64,000 bases of DNA from Atopsyche davidsoni (taxonomy: Eukaryota; Arthropoda; Insecta; Trichoptera; Hydrobiosidae), in contig JAILWY010000026.1 of assembly GCA_022113835.1 (NCBI GenBank), forward strand, positions 7,591,001 to 7,655,000, in the 5' to 3' direction. Every line of letters starts with the position of its first letter. Positions within the stretch are counted from its first letter, which is position 1. Shown here piece by piece: positions 1 through 12,720 of this stretch. The notes below the pieces were generated by a model that had not been told where the DNA came from, made no database searches, and was given only the letters and a program-made list of their open reading frames with translations. The position numbers and the translations under genes were made by a program.

Positions 1-1230
1 TGTCTGTATTGCCGTTGAAAGCACATGGTTTATGCAGTTGTGACCTCATTTCATGGCGTTTCGCGAAAACCAGTTGCTGTATTGATCTTAATATCTTACT
101 TGTATTATGTACGCATAATCACAAAAATTGAAATGCTGTAATTTAAAATGTTTATATCCTAATTTGTGCAGATTTGCAGATGGCAGTTTTATTCGTAATA
201 AGTGTTGCAATTTATAGTTCTAGTAGTGAAATATGTGAAATTAAATTATTTAATATAATCAAGAAACTCTCAATCATGTTAATAGGTATTTTACGTGGCT
301 TTTATTACTTTTTACGTAATCACTTATAAGTTAAATAAAACAACGTAAATGAAACTCGTTCCTTACAACACTCGTGGTCCATCACTTAATTTAATAATAA
401 TGATAATTCTAACCAATTAAGACCTGCGACATAATCACGCAATCGACTTTAAAAATGTATATTTAATGTTACTTTTAAATATAAACGCATCGATTAACGA
501 CTCACCTTCACCCGAAATAGCGCACAAACTATAAAAAAATACTATCAGCCTCATTACGGGATACTGAATGGACCGACACAGCGAGAGTTCTTCTGTCAAC
601 TAATTATGTACCGAGAGCGAAGAGACTTATGTTTTATTTAAATTCGTCATAAGGCAAACGTACTCGCATGCCTTTGCAATAAAAGTGATAAGATAAAAAA
701 AATAGCACAATATGTAGTTAGTATGTAGTCAATAATACTTCTTAAAAAAAGTTTAGTATCTATAATATATGAGCATTTGAAGCATCAAAAGGTCATCACC
801 TCCGTTTTATTCAAGATTCCACACCCTTTTTTCATAAATAATTACACTATGCGTATGATGAGGTCTAATCTTCAATTAACAATATTTGCTAAGAGCACCA
901 TCAGTGAACGACTCTGAATAATGCAATTAAAATATTCTTATCGTGTTACTCAACAGTGTTTAAAAGTTAAAGCGTTAATTCTACGAAAAAGTTCAATCAT
1001 AAAGACGTTGAAATATACTGTTTTTTTTTTGTATTTCGGTAAAAATAATACCATTCGACTATTTTTCATACTCGCCTCGGCAACAATTTAACAATGAAAA
1101 GGTTAAACTTATTGCTGAGTTTTATAGTTGCTGAATATGTTCAAGAACTTTTTTTATATATTTATATAAAAAAAGTTATTCTATAGTTTTTTTTTTTAGT
1201 TTATTTTATTAGTATTTATTTTCATTCTAG
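1..1230 (+). other. Epac: 3' part of an upstream Epac intron
   Basis: This AT-rich stretch ends in a pyrimidine-rich tract and a TTCATTCTAG acceptor at 1221-1230, directly before the coding exon at 1231. The exon opens with the third base of a split codon, so an earlier coding exon must lie before the window. I see no other gene in it. A small AT-rich inverted repeat lies near 1149-1174. Confidence 0.7.
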
Positions 1231-1373
1231 CCCTGGCGATCGTAATGCCCGCGATGCAGAGCTGATCGCCCAGAGGCTGCGCAGGGCCGGGCCGCTGGGT
1301 CGCCTGCCTCCCTCCGCCCTCAACCACCTGGCGCTCTGCGGCTTCTACGAGGACCTGGAGAAGGGAGTCACCC
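1231..1373 (+). CDS. Epac: Epac (RAPGEF4-like) internal coding exon, start of CNB-A domain
   Basis: Epac proteins are exchange factors that load GTP onto Rap1/Rap2 when cAMP binds. The exon is 143 bp: the last base of a split codon, 47 full codons (PGDRNARDAELIAQRL... to ...LCGFYEDLEKGVT) and one base of the next codon. It is bounded by an AG acceptor at 1229-1230 and a GTGAGT donor at 1374. The stretch LCGFYEDLEKGVT closely resembles what I know of the region just before and at the start of the first cyclic-nucleotide-binding domain of EPAC2. The upstream helix (DAELIAQRLRRAG) fits the same family. 38 of 47 codons end in G or C, unlike the surrounding AT-rich intron. The leftover base C joins TG of the exon at 15459 to give Leu in frame. 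An antisense frame over this exon is a shadow. Confidence 0.93.
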
Positions 1374-1454
1374 GTGAGTATACATACATGCTCTTCAATT
1401 GTTATATATATATACATATATTTTAATTCTAATTTTGGGGCTCTCGAAACAAAC

Positions 1455-1530
1455 GGTCTTGTCGTCTGGTGGTTAGCACACTCGCATGCTAACCACGGTG
1501 ACTTGAGTTCGAATTCGAGTGGGGCAGTAA
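1455..1530 (+). mobile_element. tRNA-derived SINE head or tRNA pseudogene
   Basis: The sequence reads like a degenerate tRNA. A D-arm / A-box-like segment (GTCTGGTGGTTAGCACAC, 1464-1481) is followed by an anticodon-loop-like ATGCTAA (1485-1491) and a B-box-like GAGTTCGAATTCGAG (1505-1519). The anticodon stem no longer pairs and the T arm has an extra base, so it is not a working tRNA gene. The tail is AT-rich without a clear boundary or target duplication. It lies about 80 bp past an exon donor. Confidence 0.55.
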
Positions 1531-2670
1531 TTTTTTGCTTTGATTCTGGTAAATAAGGATATATATAAAATATTTTAATTTTTTTACCGTAATTCATTTT
1601 TAATTTGAAAGAAAAAATGGAGGGAATGTAATGAGACGGGTAGAGCTGCAAGGTCCCATATTGGTGCTTGCTATAATTTACGTACCTGCCATTTCATTAG
1701 CACCTTTCTAAATTGATGTAGTAGTAAGGCTATTCGTTTTTATATTATTGGATATCTCTTGCTGGTGCAATGGAGATTTAAAAAAAAAACAACCAGACTA
1801 AAGATTTGTTTCTTGAGGGATGTTTGTTTATTATATTTAATCTTCTTATAGGGTAAACATAGATAAATAAATCACTGAAATAGCGCATGAAAACACCTTT
1901 TGACGTTTTTTTATCCTATGATATTTGATTAATGCTACGTTGGGATTTTGAGAAAAGAATATTTGAATTAATTAAAAGTTATATTCATTTTAGAAACAGT
2001 TCATTGTTAGGCTGCAAGTGACTGAGGAGAATTAGAATTTCCAACCAGGAAATTTAAATGAAGAGAGCAGCAGTTGCTAATTTTAATAAAATATTATTTT
2101 TGAAGCATTGAAGCGATGAAAAAAAGATTTTTAATTGAAAATTTCGTTTGTTCTAGAATAAATTAGCTTAAATCATTTTCCATTTATTGTTTTATTACGG
2201 GATTACAATTATTTATTGTTATATAAATCAGTTTCAATAAAATTACATCATCATTAATAATATATTTTACTCCTGAAACAAAGCATGCACGTATTAATTA
2301 GACCCATGTACATTATAAATTATACCAATTTGCTAAATGATTTATTCCTCTATATATTTTAATGGATAAAATTTATTTTAAAATTTAATTAAAAATTTAA
2401 TTTAATTTATCGAAGTGCACATAAGTGCGCGCTGCCCGATAAAAAAAATCCAATTGGTTAAAAAACAATTGATTGCTTGATTAATGTGGAATATTTAATC
2501 AAAATGGGAATCTTTAAAATAAAATTCAGTCATACATCGATACAGCTTTATCAAATATGACGATCTAATTGATAAATTTCTTGTTTTGGTTTTGTTTACA
2601 ATTTGAATACTATGATTGATAGTTGCCGACAAATGTTTTTTTAATAAATAATTTTAATAAATAATAACAT

Positions 2671-2915
2671 TCAATATTTTTGACAGAGAGTACTTGGTGG
2701 AATTCCATTTTAATATTTTTGAATAAAATACTTGAGTGATTTTCCAGATTTTCGTTTTTATTGGTGACCGGTTTCGCCAACCTTTCACGTTGGCATTATC
2801 AAACAGAGTCAAATAATGCCTCTGTTTGATAATGTCAACGTGAAAGGTTGGCGAAATCGGTCACTAATAAAAACGAAAATGTGGAAAATCACTCAAGTAT
2901 TTTTTTCAAAAATAT
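2671..2915 (-). mobile_element. Fold-back element A (palindromic, hammerhead-like core, 13-bp target duplication)
   Basis: An inverted repeat has arms at 2711-2808 and 2820-2917 and an 11-base loop. Arms differ at several positions. A 40-base asymmetric tail (2671-2710) lies to the left, so the element reads on the minus strand with the tail at its 3' end. The exact 13-mer TAAATAATAACAT occurs at 2658-2670 and 2916-2928, which looks like a target-site duplication and sets the limits. Read on minus, the tail starts AATGGAATTCCACCAAG and resembles the tail of the element at 17041-17423 (13 of 17 positions). A related copy is at 55745-55949. There is no coding capacity, so it is presumably non-autonomous. 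The AT-rich duplication could in principle be chance, but 13 exact bases at the expected place make that unlikely. Confidence 0.75.
2763..2804 (-). ncRNA. Degenerate hammerhead-like core in fold-back element A
   Basis: On the minus strand the order is TTGATAA, one extra T, stem II GCCAAC/GTTGGC with a GTGAAAG loop, GAAA, then the self-complementary ACCGGT and TC. This is the same order as the better core at 17276-17320, with a completely different stem II that still pairs. The hammerhead core bases C3 and G8 are T and A here, and no stem I is evident, so this copy is probably inactive. The opposite arm (2819-2865, plus strand) has further changes. Confidence 0.4.
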
Positions 2916-3719
2916 TAAATAATAACATAATGAATCATTTTCTTAACCTTTTTTTCTTGAATGATAAATTAACAAATTGGCATATCGTATATAACTATCT
3001 TCATTAGAATGGCACAAGATAAATTGTGAGGTCAGCATTCGTGTTTTGCACACACATGCAGGCTGCTCGTGTTGGATGCTCCAGCGGAGGTCACGTGCCT
3101 GGATATGGGAAACCCGACCTGCCCTTGACCCAATAACGGCAGGAATTTATTTATTTCCTGGTTTTATTTTTTAATTCCTAGATGAGCACACTTGCTTAAC
3201 AAGTAGTTATGTTTACTTTTTATCTATATAATATCATTTTAGAAATCTTTATTTTACATATCAATTAATCGTGATAGCATTATAAAAAGTATAATCTATT
3301 ATTATATCTATAAAATAACAAAACGACCGAAACATCAATCAAATTTTATAACAGAAAAAAAGTACATGCGACTATGTTAAAAATTGCATGTACATTTTTA
3401 GTAAAATAATTATTTAATTTTGTTTGTAGTAAATCATTTTTTTTTAAATTACCGTTTTGTTAGCTCGCGCGTATATTCTTCAAAAAATTTTCTCTTTGTG
3501 GCTGTCTTTTAAACATTTTTTTCAAATTTCCTATTTATTTCCCGGAACAATAAGCCTTATATCGTAAGCCATATAATAATGTAGATCTCTTTTCTTGAAG
3601 TGCAGTAATTCTCATTTAATTATTCTCAAACAATTTTGCTAAATACGAGAAATTCATACTTAGTAACAGTTACGATTATTACGCTTGAGTGGCATCAGAT
3701 TATTTGCAATGTAAATATT

Positions 3720-4200
3720 ATCTTGTAGCAAGTGATAATGGAGGTGTTACTTAACGTGCCAGAGACATAACACTGAAAACTCGCTGGAGATTCACGAAAT
3801 GTTACGTTGTCTCAAAGTCGATGAGGCTTGGCCACTTGAGACAGCTGCAATACTAAAAATCAAGACGTTTGAAATGACTCCTTTAAATACTATTGGTTGA
3901 CCATGTCCATGGAAAAAGAGGCATTAAATTGAGGTAACTAATGGGAGTGCGGAGTTTACGCCAACAGCTGAAAGTCGAGAGTACGGTTGAATCAGGACAA
4001 ACATATGTTCAGTGCTCACTAACATTATGTGAGGAGAGGCAATTGGAGAAGAAGGGAATGTATTTGTGAGGTTTCATTGCGATCGACCGAGTGCTGGGTT
4101 TTGACGTCCCGGGCTGGACTACCGCCGGTGATTTCCGCACGGTCAATTTCGAATTAATGACAATCTGAATTCGTGATTGGACGCAAGATCACTGATTGCT
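3720..4200. other. GC-richer intronic island, function unknown
   Basis: The base composition rises against the AT-rich background, most clearly at 4080-4150 (GTCCCGGGCTGG and neighbours). There is no credible open frame, splice-bounded exon or repeat. It may be a conserved regulatory element or an old insertion. Confidence 0.25.
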
Positions 4201-6019
4201 ATTCATTATTCATAGAGGTGTTTGGCTTTGAGTTACCTGCTATTTGATAAATATTACAATCATTAATTGCTTTCATATGTGAGCATTTTTATATTAAATA
4301 ATACACATTATACAAATTTACATACTTTTTAGACAAATTATTTTTGTCAATGCTTAACCTTAAATCAAGGCATTAATTCAAAATTCTCCTTTTGTTGAAC
4401 CAAAAATATCTAGGAAAGTAAATTTTAAGATATAAATATAGCACAGTAAACTCTTTAAACATTTATTTATTATATTAATATCCCGTTTTCGATAATTATA
4501 ATTTAAGACAAGGTAAATATAACAAATATTCGAGAAAAGTCGCCATTATATTTTCTCTGAAGTTTTGTTCATTTAACTCAAAGGTGATATTAGTTCTATG
4601 GAGGATAAATGTTGTAGTATTCATTTGGATGGAATATTGGTAATACAATCTTTTACAGGCCTAGCTTGTGAGGCATGTAACGAGTCATCAAAGAAGGCTT
4701 CGCGCCTAGAATATTTGATGTAAGCAATTGTTCTTACATGTTTCCCGTAATGATCATCTATCTCTGTTAGCAGGCGCCCGGGCGAACGAATTAATACGCG
4801 ATAAGACAAATTTACCGAATTTGAAGTCTTAAATCATCGCAGTGTTAGCTCAATTAACATTAACAAGTCATTGTTTATATACCGATCTTTTTTAAGATTA
4901 AAGTATGATTCATACTTTTTCATTAGTATCCTTGAAGTGATGAATGAATTCGTTGAGGATCAATAAAGCCTAAGCTCCAATGGTTCTGCTTGTCATAAAG
5001 TTATTATTGACTCCGATGAGTTTGTATGATATGGATAGTTTTTTATACATTCGATGTCTCTCTGGGCATATAAACATATGGAATTAAAATAATAAGGATA
5101 TTTTTTAGAGCATTAAAAAAACACATTTTTAATAAACGCTAAAAATAAAATTACGCAAACTTCATTAACACATTGAATACGAGTATCTTAACAAGTAACA
5201 ACCAATATAAATACAGTTAAATTTTTTTTTATGTATTCATAAAAAAAAATTCCGTTTTTGTATAGTATTTTTTATGTTACCATGACTTTTCCGATATCGT
5301 GTAATATTTTAAAATTCTTTAAATACTTAAAACATAGCGTAAAGGGGTAAAAACTACAAGAATGAATTAACATAATTTAACAAGAGGTTATGTCTCATGT
5401 AAAACATAATTTATGGAATTTCATAATATTAATGAGGTTTTTAAAATTAGGTTATACAAGAACGATTAAATAATCATTGAAAGATATTTATATTTATACA
5501 AATAAAGTAATATTTTTTACAATTTGTCTACCTAAGTTTATTTATAGTTGCTTACTCATTCTGATCTTGTGAAGTATTTGAATTTAAATGACTATAACTG
5601 GAAGACAATCCTACAGTTCTCCGGTAAATACGGTTCTCCGATAGAAGACAATTTCCAAACCATTTCCCAATAGAAGTAGGCGGTGAAGTTTATAATTTCG
5701 AGTTGTGCTGATAATCAAGAGGAACAAGACATGTTCTCTGACTTATTGAAATCAACAGTTTTTACGTGTTCAAGATTCAAGAATGCAAATGAGAATTCAC
5801 ATTTGAAAATATCTCATGAATATAATGATTGTCCTAGAATAGTCGCTAAAGCTGGAAACAAGAAGAATGGCCACAGAATTCTTATAAATTGTATTTATGA
5901 TTTATTATTTGCGGCACAAAGTGTTATTATTGTCTTACACTATTTTATTAAAGCGTTAGATTAATTTCATGATGAAAGGTTATTTCCTTTTTTCGCAGCC
6001 ACTTTTCTTCGCTCTGCTT

Positions 6020-6270
6020 TGTTTCAATTTTTCTAGTTATGTGTAACACTGCGATCCATCACGTCACGGGATGTTCCCCAAACAGTCCTCATTAGCGCCG
6101 GAGGTAAACAATGTTCCGAACAAGTAATAAACCATTTTGGCATATCTGTTTAATTTTGGTCTTCAACTCTGTGCCAAGTATGCGCCTAATGATCTCCCCG
6201 AGTCACGCTTCGGTCTAATGACCTAAATCAAAAGTTGGAGCTATTCGTTAGGGCAGCGGGCGGAAGACCA
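6020..6270. other. GC-richer intronic island, function unknown
   Basis: A locally GC-raised segment with CACGTCACGGG near 6060 and GCGGGCGGAAG near 6257. I recognise no exon or transposon. It is a candidate regulatory sequence only. Confidence 0.22.
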
Positions 6271-6968
6271 TCATTATATACCCCAAGCACGCAATTTTCT
6301 GTAATATTATTCAACCCTAAAAATTGTATCATCAATAATATCATTTGTTTGCGACATATAGAATTTGATTAAGAAATATCGATACTTAACGAAAAAAACA
6401 CACGTTATTCAATGTAACTCAAACAATATGAGGTTGTTTTTATGAAGATCTATAATATATATAACACAAAAATGACCGAACGAAAAATACCGTGACCTCC
6501 CAAATATATTAACGACAACATTTCTCGCAATATTTTCTATTTTTGTCTCGTCAAGATTTCCTTTACTGTGAATAAAAATATATATACATAATATATACAC
6601 CTTGCTTTGGCAAAAATTTCTTCATTTATTTCTTGGAATAGCGGTTAACTTTAAATAATGAAAATAGATGACATTTTTATAATAATTTTTCAAATATTTT
6701 TTTATAAAATATATTTATGACATTAATTGATAATTTAATTAAAACATCCATAGCCCAATGAATGGTCATATATTTTTAATGGTTGATTGATTTAACTTTT
6801 TTTACTCAATCACACATTCATCAATAATGGATAATAAATTATTATATAATAAAATATACCAAATTAAAAATATGTGCTTAAAATTAATTGTAGATATTTA
6901 TCCTATATCTCATGGTTTTTAATAATATATATATTGATTTTTTTTTGTTTTATTTATTATTATGTTCA

Positions 6969-7000
6969 ATTGATACCGTGTGTAATAGCACGGTATCAAT
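6969..7000. repeat. Short perfect hairpin, 12-bp arms
   Basis: ATTGATACCGTG at 6969-6980 is the exact reverse complement of CACGGTATCAAT at 6989-7000, with an 8-base loop. A T-run follows. No function is apparent. Confidence 0.6.
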
Positions 7001-9600
7001 CGTTTTTTTTAAATAAATAACTCTTATTATGATATTTTTAAGTGATATAATATATTAGATCGATCATTTAAGTAAAATGTAGGTGGTCTTATTTGGCTCC
7101 CTTTTATTGTTAATATCCGTATAAATTCATAAAACTTGCTAAATAAAATTGAAATTTCCTGCTTCAATTCAACGATGAGTTATGTTTTATCAAATTATTT
7201 ATTGTTGGGTTTATTCAAAACGACAGTATAGATATTTATTAATATAGTTTTGTTTCAGAGGACACATGAGCGCTTATAATATATCCTCATAAATCAGTTT
7301 AGAAGGACATTATTCTTTTGCACATTTGCGATAGCAGGTAATTGAGTAGTCGGTATATATAATATTTTAAGAACATGACCCGAGGGGCACATAAAGACTT
7401 AATATCAGCCGTTTAACGTGAAAATCTAAATGAAAATGATGATTTATTTGAAAACTTTCCCAAAGGAGGTAATAAAACTCTTTGCCAAGTAAAATGTGAC
7501 AGTATTTGATTCACTAGATCTAAGTATTATAAAAAAACGCCACAATCCAAACAAATAAAATAAACAATACAACGTATATAACTGAGAGGAGATTTTTCAT
7601 TAAATTTCTTTATAATTTTTACCAGACAGTATCATAGTGAATTTCTAAGGATACCGACGGGATAAAAAAATATCAATGATGCATAACATACTATAAATAT
7701 TTTGATAAATCGAATTAATTTATTTTTTAAAAAAATGATCACATATTTAAGTACATATTTTCTATCACAGCTTGATCAATACAAAATTGTATCGGCGGTG
7801 TATGTGTTGGCAAATATATTTCAAACTTGCAGTGCACAATAACGCTGCAGTAACCAAATTTCATTTAAAAAATATAAGAATATAAATATTAAATGCTTTC
7901 TCTGGCCCTTTTCCAGATTTCCCTACAAATTATTTCCAATCACCTAAATACTGATTTCAACGTCATCGTTTTGGGATTTAATATTTACCGCGGGGACTCA
8001 AATTTAATCGAAGTACATGCTCGGTGTCGTATAACAGCAATAGCTGAATTAATTTAACCCAATTTATGGGTTTGGAGGCTGTAGATGAAACCTTTTACTA
8101 AAATAATTACATGATTTATTTCAACAAATTTATTTCGTTTTGTCATAATATAAACTTAGCGATTTGCATTTCATTATTCTATAACGTGTCAGCTACGTAT
8201 ATAAACACTATTCAAACATCCATAACCATGGAAATGTAAATGAATGCGTCCAAAAATAACCCTTTTAATTCGTCACACTTTCCATAGCGTCGTTATTGAG
8301 TTTCATACAAAAGCTTAATGATACGCATTGAATCGCATAAGAGAATCTAGGCCATGTTATTTCTGGATATTTATTTGTTAAAACAATACAATTATTTCGG
8401 CTCATAAATTTCAACGTGTTTTAATAAAGCAGTCAATCACGGAGAAAAGCATTTAAATGTTATTCACTTATAATTTGCTTTCTGGTAGACGAGAGACTTT
8501 TTTTCGAGACTTATAAGGTATAATGTTCCAATGGTCGAAAGGACTTCGGCGTCAGGTCGAGATAGCCAGGAGGTGTAGAAAATCTTTTTAAGAGAAAAAA
8601 ATGCGAGCTATCAAATATATAATCGAAACAAATGTTATTGTAACACAATACAAAGCCTTTGTACATTTTCCCATAGCTATTTACGTTAAATAATTAACAG
8701 TTTTTGTCCTCTTGTGTTAAGTAATAATAATTTTGTAAACCCAAAATTTTTGAAAGTACTCTGATAACAGTTTCAAAACAGCCAGTAATATTTATTTCAA
8801 ATTTAAGACCTGTTCAACTTTTTGTAGCTGCACATGCAGGATTTACTTTATTCCTTAACAACTTTATCTTGAGACCTAAGCATTTCATCCTGTGGAAGTA
8901 AGTGCTATTTTCCACAAAGGTGGATACTACTATTTTAGTATGCTTGATATATATTAAGTCATATCATCATAAATTTATTTGATTAATTGATGTTATTTCA
9001 ACGAAAGTAATGTGTTTAATTGTACAGCAAAGATAACAATTCGTATTTTCAAAAGTCGTACTAAAAACTGACCTAATTTAAGTACAAAATGCGTGCTTTA
9101 TACATTTGACTGTATTTCAGAAGTTGGTATTAATTTGTATTAAGACTGTAACAAATCATATCAAATTGACGATTCTCGCCAATTATAATCTCCATCATTC
9201 GAATTGTCAGTTATAACTTAGACAACGGCCTGTTCTATTGATCATACTTTTGCCAACGCCTCGATGGGACAACGTTAATTTCAGTTGCTAACTATCTTAC
9301 ACAAAGGGTCTCGTGACAAGGGGTGAGTTATTTCACCTGAGAGATTTGTTTCCGTTGGCTTTGGTCCGGAAGTTGGCAACATCCCATTGTGTTGCCGCGC
9401 TGGCAAATGGAGCCTCCGTTTCCTGTATTTTTTGTCGTTGTAAAGCCACCTCTTGTTTGAATAGGGTGCATATTTTTCTGGAGCTTTATTTTACTAATTG
9501 TTGATTGAAAGGAGTTTATGTTTACTTTAACCGTTTTAAGAGACTCTAAAACTACAATAATTAAAAATGGTATAGTATATGTTTAATATATATATATATA

Positions 9601-9643
9601 TTAACTAACATTCATGACATTATTTATTAACTAACATTCATGA
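9601..9643. repeat. 26-bp tandem duplication (1.65 copies)
   Basis: TTAACTAACATTCATGA occurs at 9601-9617 and again at 9627-9643, a period of 26 bp. It follows an (AT)n run at 9585-9600, which suggests replication slippage. Confidence 0.75.
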
Positions 9644-10675
9644 GATTTCTTTGAAATCTAGACTCCACGATGTTATTTGCTAACGAGGCGAATCGATCAA
9701 ATCTTTTACCGGCCTACAGGGTTGTTTTATTTTTAAACTTGCCTACGTTTCGGAATATTTCACTGACAGCGATTGCAAAATGGTATTATATAACATATGT
9801 GTGGTGCCAAACTATATTTAGATGTAACGTGAAGGTATCATTCCATTGCCATGACAGTGTAATTAGTGTGAATTTTGATATTAGCTTTCTACCAAGTAAT
9901 TACTTAGTTGTGGTTACAATTGTCAATTCTAAAATATTATATTTAACCTCACATAAATTCATTAGCTTAATATCCACAATAATTGAAAAAAAATGTATTT
10001 CATGTATATAACATTAAATATGTATGTCGTTATACTTTGAAATCGTGGAAATTAGCAATGTTGTAATATTAAACCGGAAAAAACGATTATTCAGGTGAAA
10101 TGTTTACAAGATAAAACAATGAAATATTACTTATAGTAAAAACAGCGTAAAAAATCTGATTTATAATATTTTTTAAAATTTAAACATTTTTAGTTTTGAG
10201 GATTTTAAGTCGTTGTTTTATTGTTTTGAATTTATCAAAGATTTATTTTCATTGCTATTTAAAAAAAAAGTAGACATCAAATAATCATTTGTAATTCATT
10301 AGTATATTTTTTTTAACTTTGTAACGCTTTAACTTTTCTAGATACCATATAATTAAAAAAAAATAATAAATTCACGATTTAGTCAAAACCATATATGTAC
10401 CATTACATTGAAACACCACACAAAAAATTCACATACTTTCATTCATCTTAAAAAAATAATTTATTATTTTTTAGAGGTAAACAATATAATTTAAAGTGCA
10501 CAGGTATAACTTTCGGTATGAAAATGGCTCCGTGGAGAGTGTCGTTGCTTTTATGTCCCATAAGCCCCGATCAAACTTTCGTGAAAAAGCTTTTTGAGGC
10601 AGGATAATTTGCCTTTACTTTTTTTAACTGTTGGGGAAAAATAATTCAGAATGCTTGTAAGAAAACTCGGTTTTA

Positions 10676-10690
10676 CTCTCTCTCTCTCTC
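10676..10690. repeat. (CT)n microsatellite
   Basis: A run of CT dinucleotides of about 7 units within AT-rich intron. Confidence 0.8.
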
Positions 10691-12484
10691 ACGTACGCTC
10701 TCATATATTTTCATAAAGTGTACTGGGACTATAAAAAAAAGCCATGACACATTTTGTTCCGTGCATGCGAGAATGGGCGCTAGCTGCTATAAAAGCACAT
10801 TTGAATATGCGAGTAGAGTTTACCGGCTGCTTGTAAGAGGCATTATTGACAACTCACCGACTCCACACAAAGCATAGATTTATGAAGAGTACTACACGAG
10901 GAACACGATTAGCTTAGTTTAGCAGTAACATTTTATTTAAAAATTGTCCATATTTTTTATATTAAAAAGTATACCGGTAAATAAGTTTTTACAAAATCAT
11001 TAAATACTTTTACTCCGTTAATTTTTATGCGACTCGACTCGCCTGGAAAAAATACCTCTATTCATTTTATTATTCGCTTAACTACATTTATACTGATGTA
11101 ATCGGAAATGTAGACCGCCACTTGTATAATGTCAACTGATATTATAATATGAAAAATCAAGATATTTTAATGAGATTCATATTTTTAACGGTTGTGTTCG
11201 TGACCATTCGCATAACTGAAAAGGGTTTCTAAAAGGGAATGCTTTTTAATTAATATTCTTTGCAAGGAAGAAATATCAACTTTTCAACTTGCTAGTTCAT
11301 TTTCTCAAGATTGAGCGAGGAGTTGCAGTACTTTAGAGTCAACTTTGAAAATATGTCTAGAATTTCATATTTGTAACGAACTTTTAAAAATAATATATCT
11401 TTATTTAAAAATAGAAATCGGATATTATTATAAAAAAACACATTCCCAACAATATTTATTTAACAAGTAAACAAAAAATTAAATTTGATGTGAAACTATT
11501 AAAATAAACAGCAAATATATCAAAACACCAAGGGGGTAAATGATGATGAATTAGTTTGAAAATATAAAAACACATGAATATAATTTTTTTTAAATTTACT
11601 ATTAAAGTGTTCAATTAATAATCAAGAGGTCTAAAATTGTATGCTTTTTTATATCAACAGAAAAAGCAATATTGTTTTTTTTTAATATATTTTTGTTTTT
11701 CTTCAAAGGATCAAAATAAATGTAAAGGTATTAACGTAGGCCTCTTATTTTCAGAGGACGGTATTACGATTAATTATAATTAATTAACAAAGGGTGTCTT
11801 AAATTAACAGCTTCGTGCACAAAAACATTAGCTCATGAACAATTTATTTCACGAAGAGATCATGTCACCTTTACTGTCGAGAACATTATAATTCAAAAGT
11901 GCTAAGTTTATATTTGCGTGTAATGTAGCGTACAAAAATGCTAATTTTGTCAGCAACACATTACACATAAGGCCATAAAAATGTCTCTGGAACTTTTGCC
12001 GAGCGTGTAATTTTCGTTGTGAACTTTCAGTGCTCTGTTGCGCCAAGCTTTCTATAGTATTTCGTAATTAATGTCCTGTTATTTCTCTTTTAATGTCTCC
12101 ATAAACCATAACCAACACAGGTACAAGCCCGGGCCGATGAACTTTTCCACTATTAATAAAATTTATTTTGTATCAATATTTTGTCTATCACATACTTTGT
12201 ACGGTGAGAATTTATTGAATCACTTTGATTTGATTTATTTAAAAACTTTATGCATTATCTTTTGGTACTAATTTAACAATTTATTTTGTGTTTCTGTGTA
12301 TAACAGCATGACATTTACCATAGAGCTACGAACTTTTTTTTTAATGAACGATTTTATAAAAAAATGTGCGCACTAGTATATATTATTTTATAATACATTC
12401 ATATAAAAGTTCGTGTCTTAAATATGAATATTAAAAAGTACTTTAAAATTTAAATAAAATGCTCGTTTTGATTTTTACAAGTTT

Positions 12485-12720
12485 GCTGACGTTTGGTAAG
12501 GTGAGGGTGGGTTAGGTCACTCAACGACAGAATGCTTGCAAACTCTCGATTCTTAGCCGCTCTCTGAAATGTTCCACTCCCAGCACAAACCGCAACGTTA
12601 ATCCACGGACATTGATGGATTCTAATTGTTTTACTGAGCCATTTACTATGTTCGTAGGCGGTGCTTCAGTTCCCCGATGCGCCCACTCGCTCCACCGACC
12701 TGAGCCCATCTCTTTGAGTG
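12485..12720. other. GC-richer intronic island with a 62-codon antisense frame
   Basis: About 235 bases are clearly richer in G and C than their surroundings. A minus-strand frame (12521-12709) stays open for 62 codons. Its product (for example SVKQLESINVRGLTLRF) matches no family I know, and I see no convincing splice pair. It could be a conserved non-coding element, a decayed gene fragment or part of an unrecognised transposon. Confidence 0.3.

Noticed and set aside
1196..1651. 151-codon minus-strand frame, the longest open frame in the window
   Set aside because: It is antisense to the Epac exon and spans its splice sites and the SINE. Its length comes from the GC-rich exon.
9670..10011. 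113-codon plus-strand frame
   Set aside because: AT-rich chance frame with no domain, no splice signals and no codon bias like the Epac exons.
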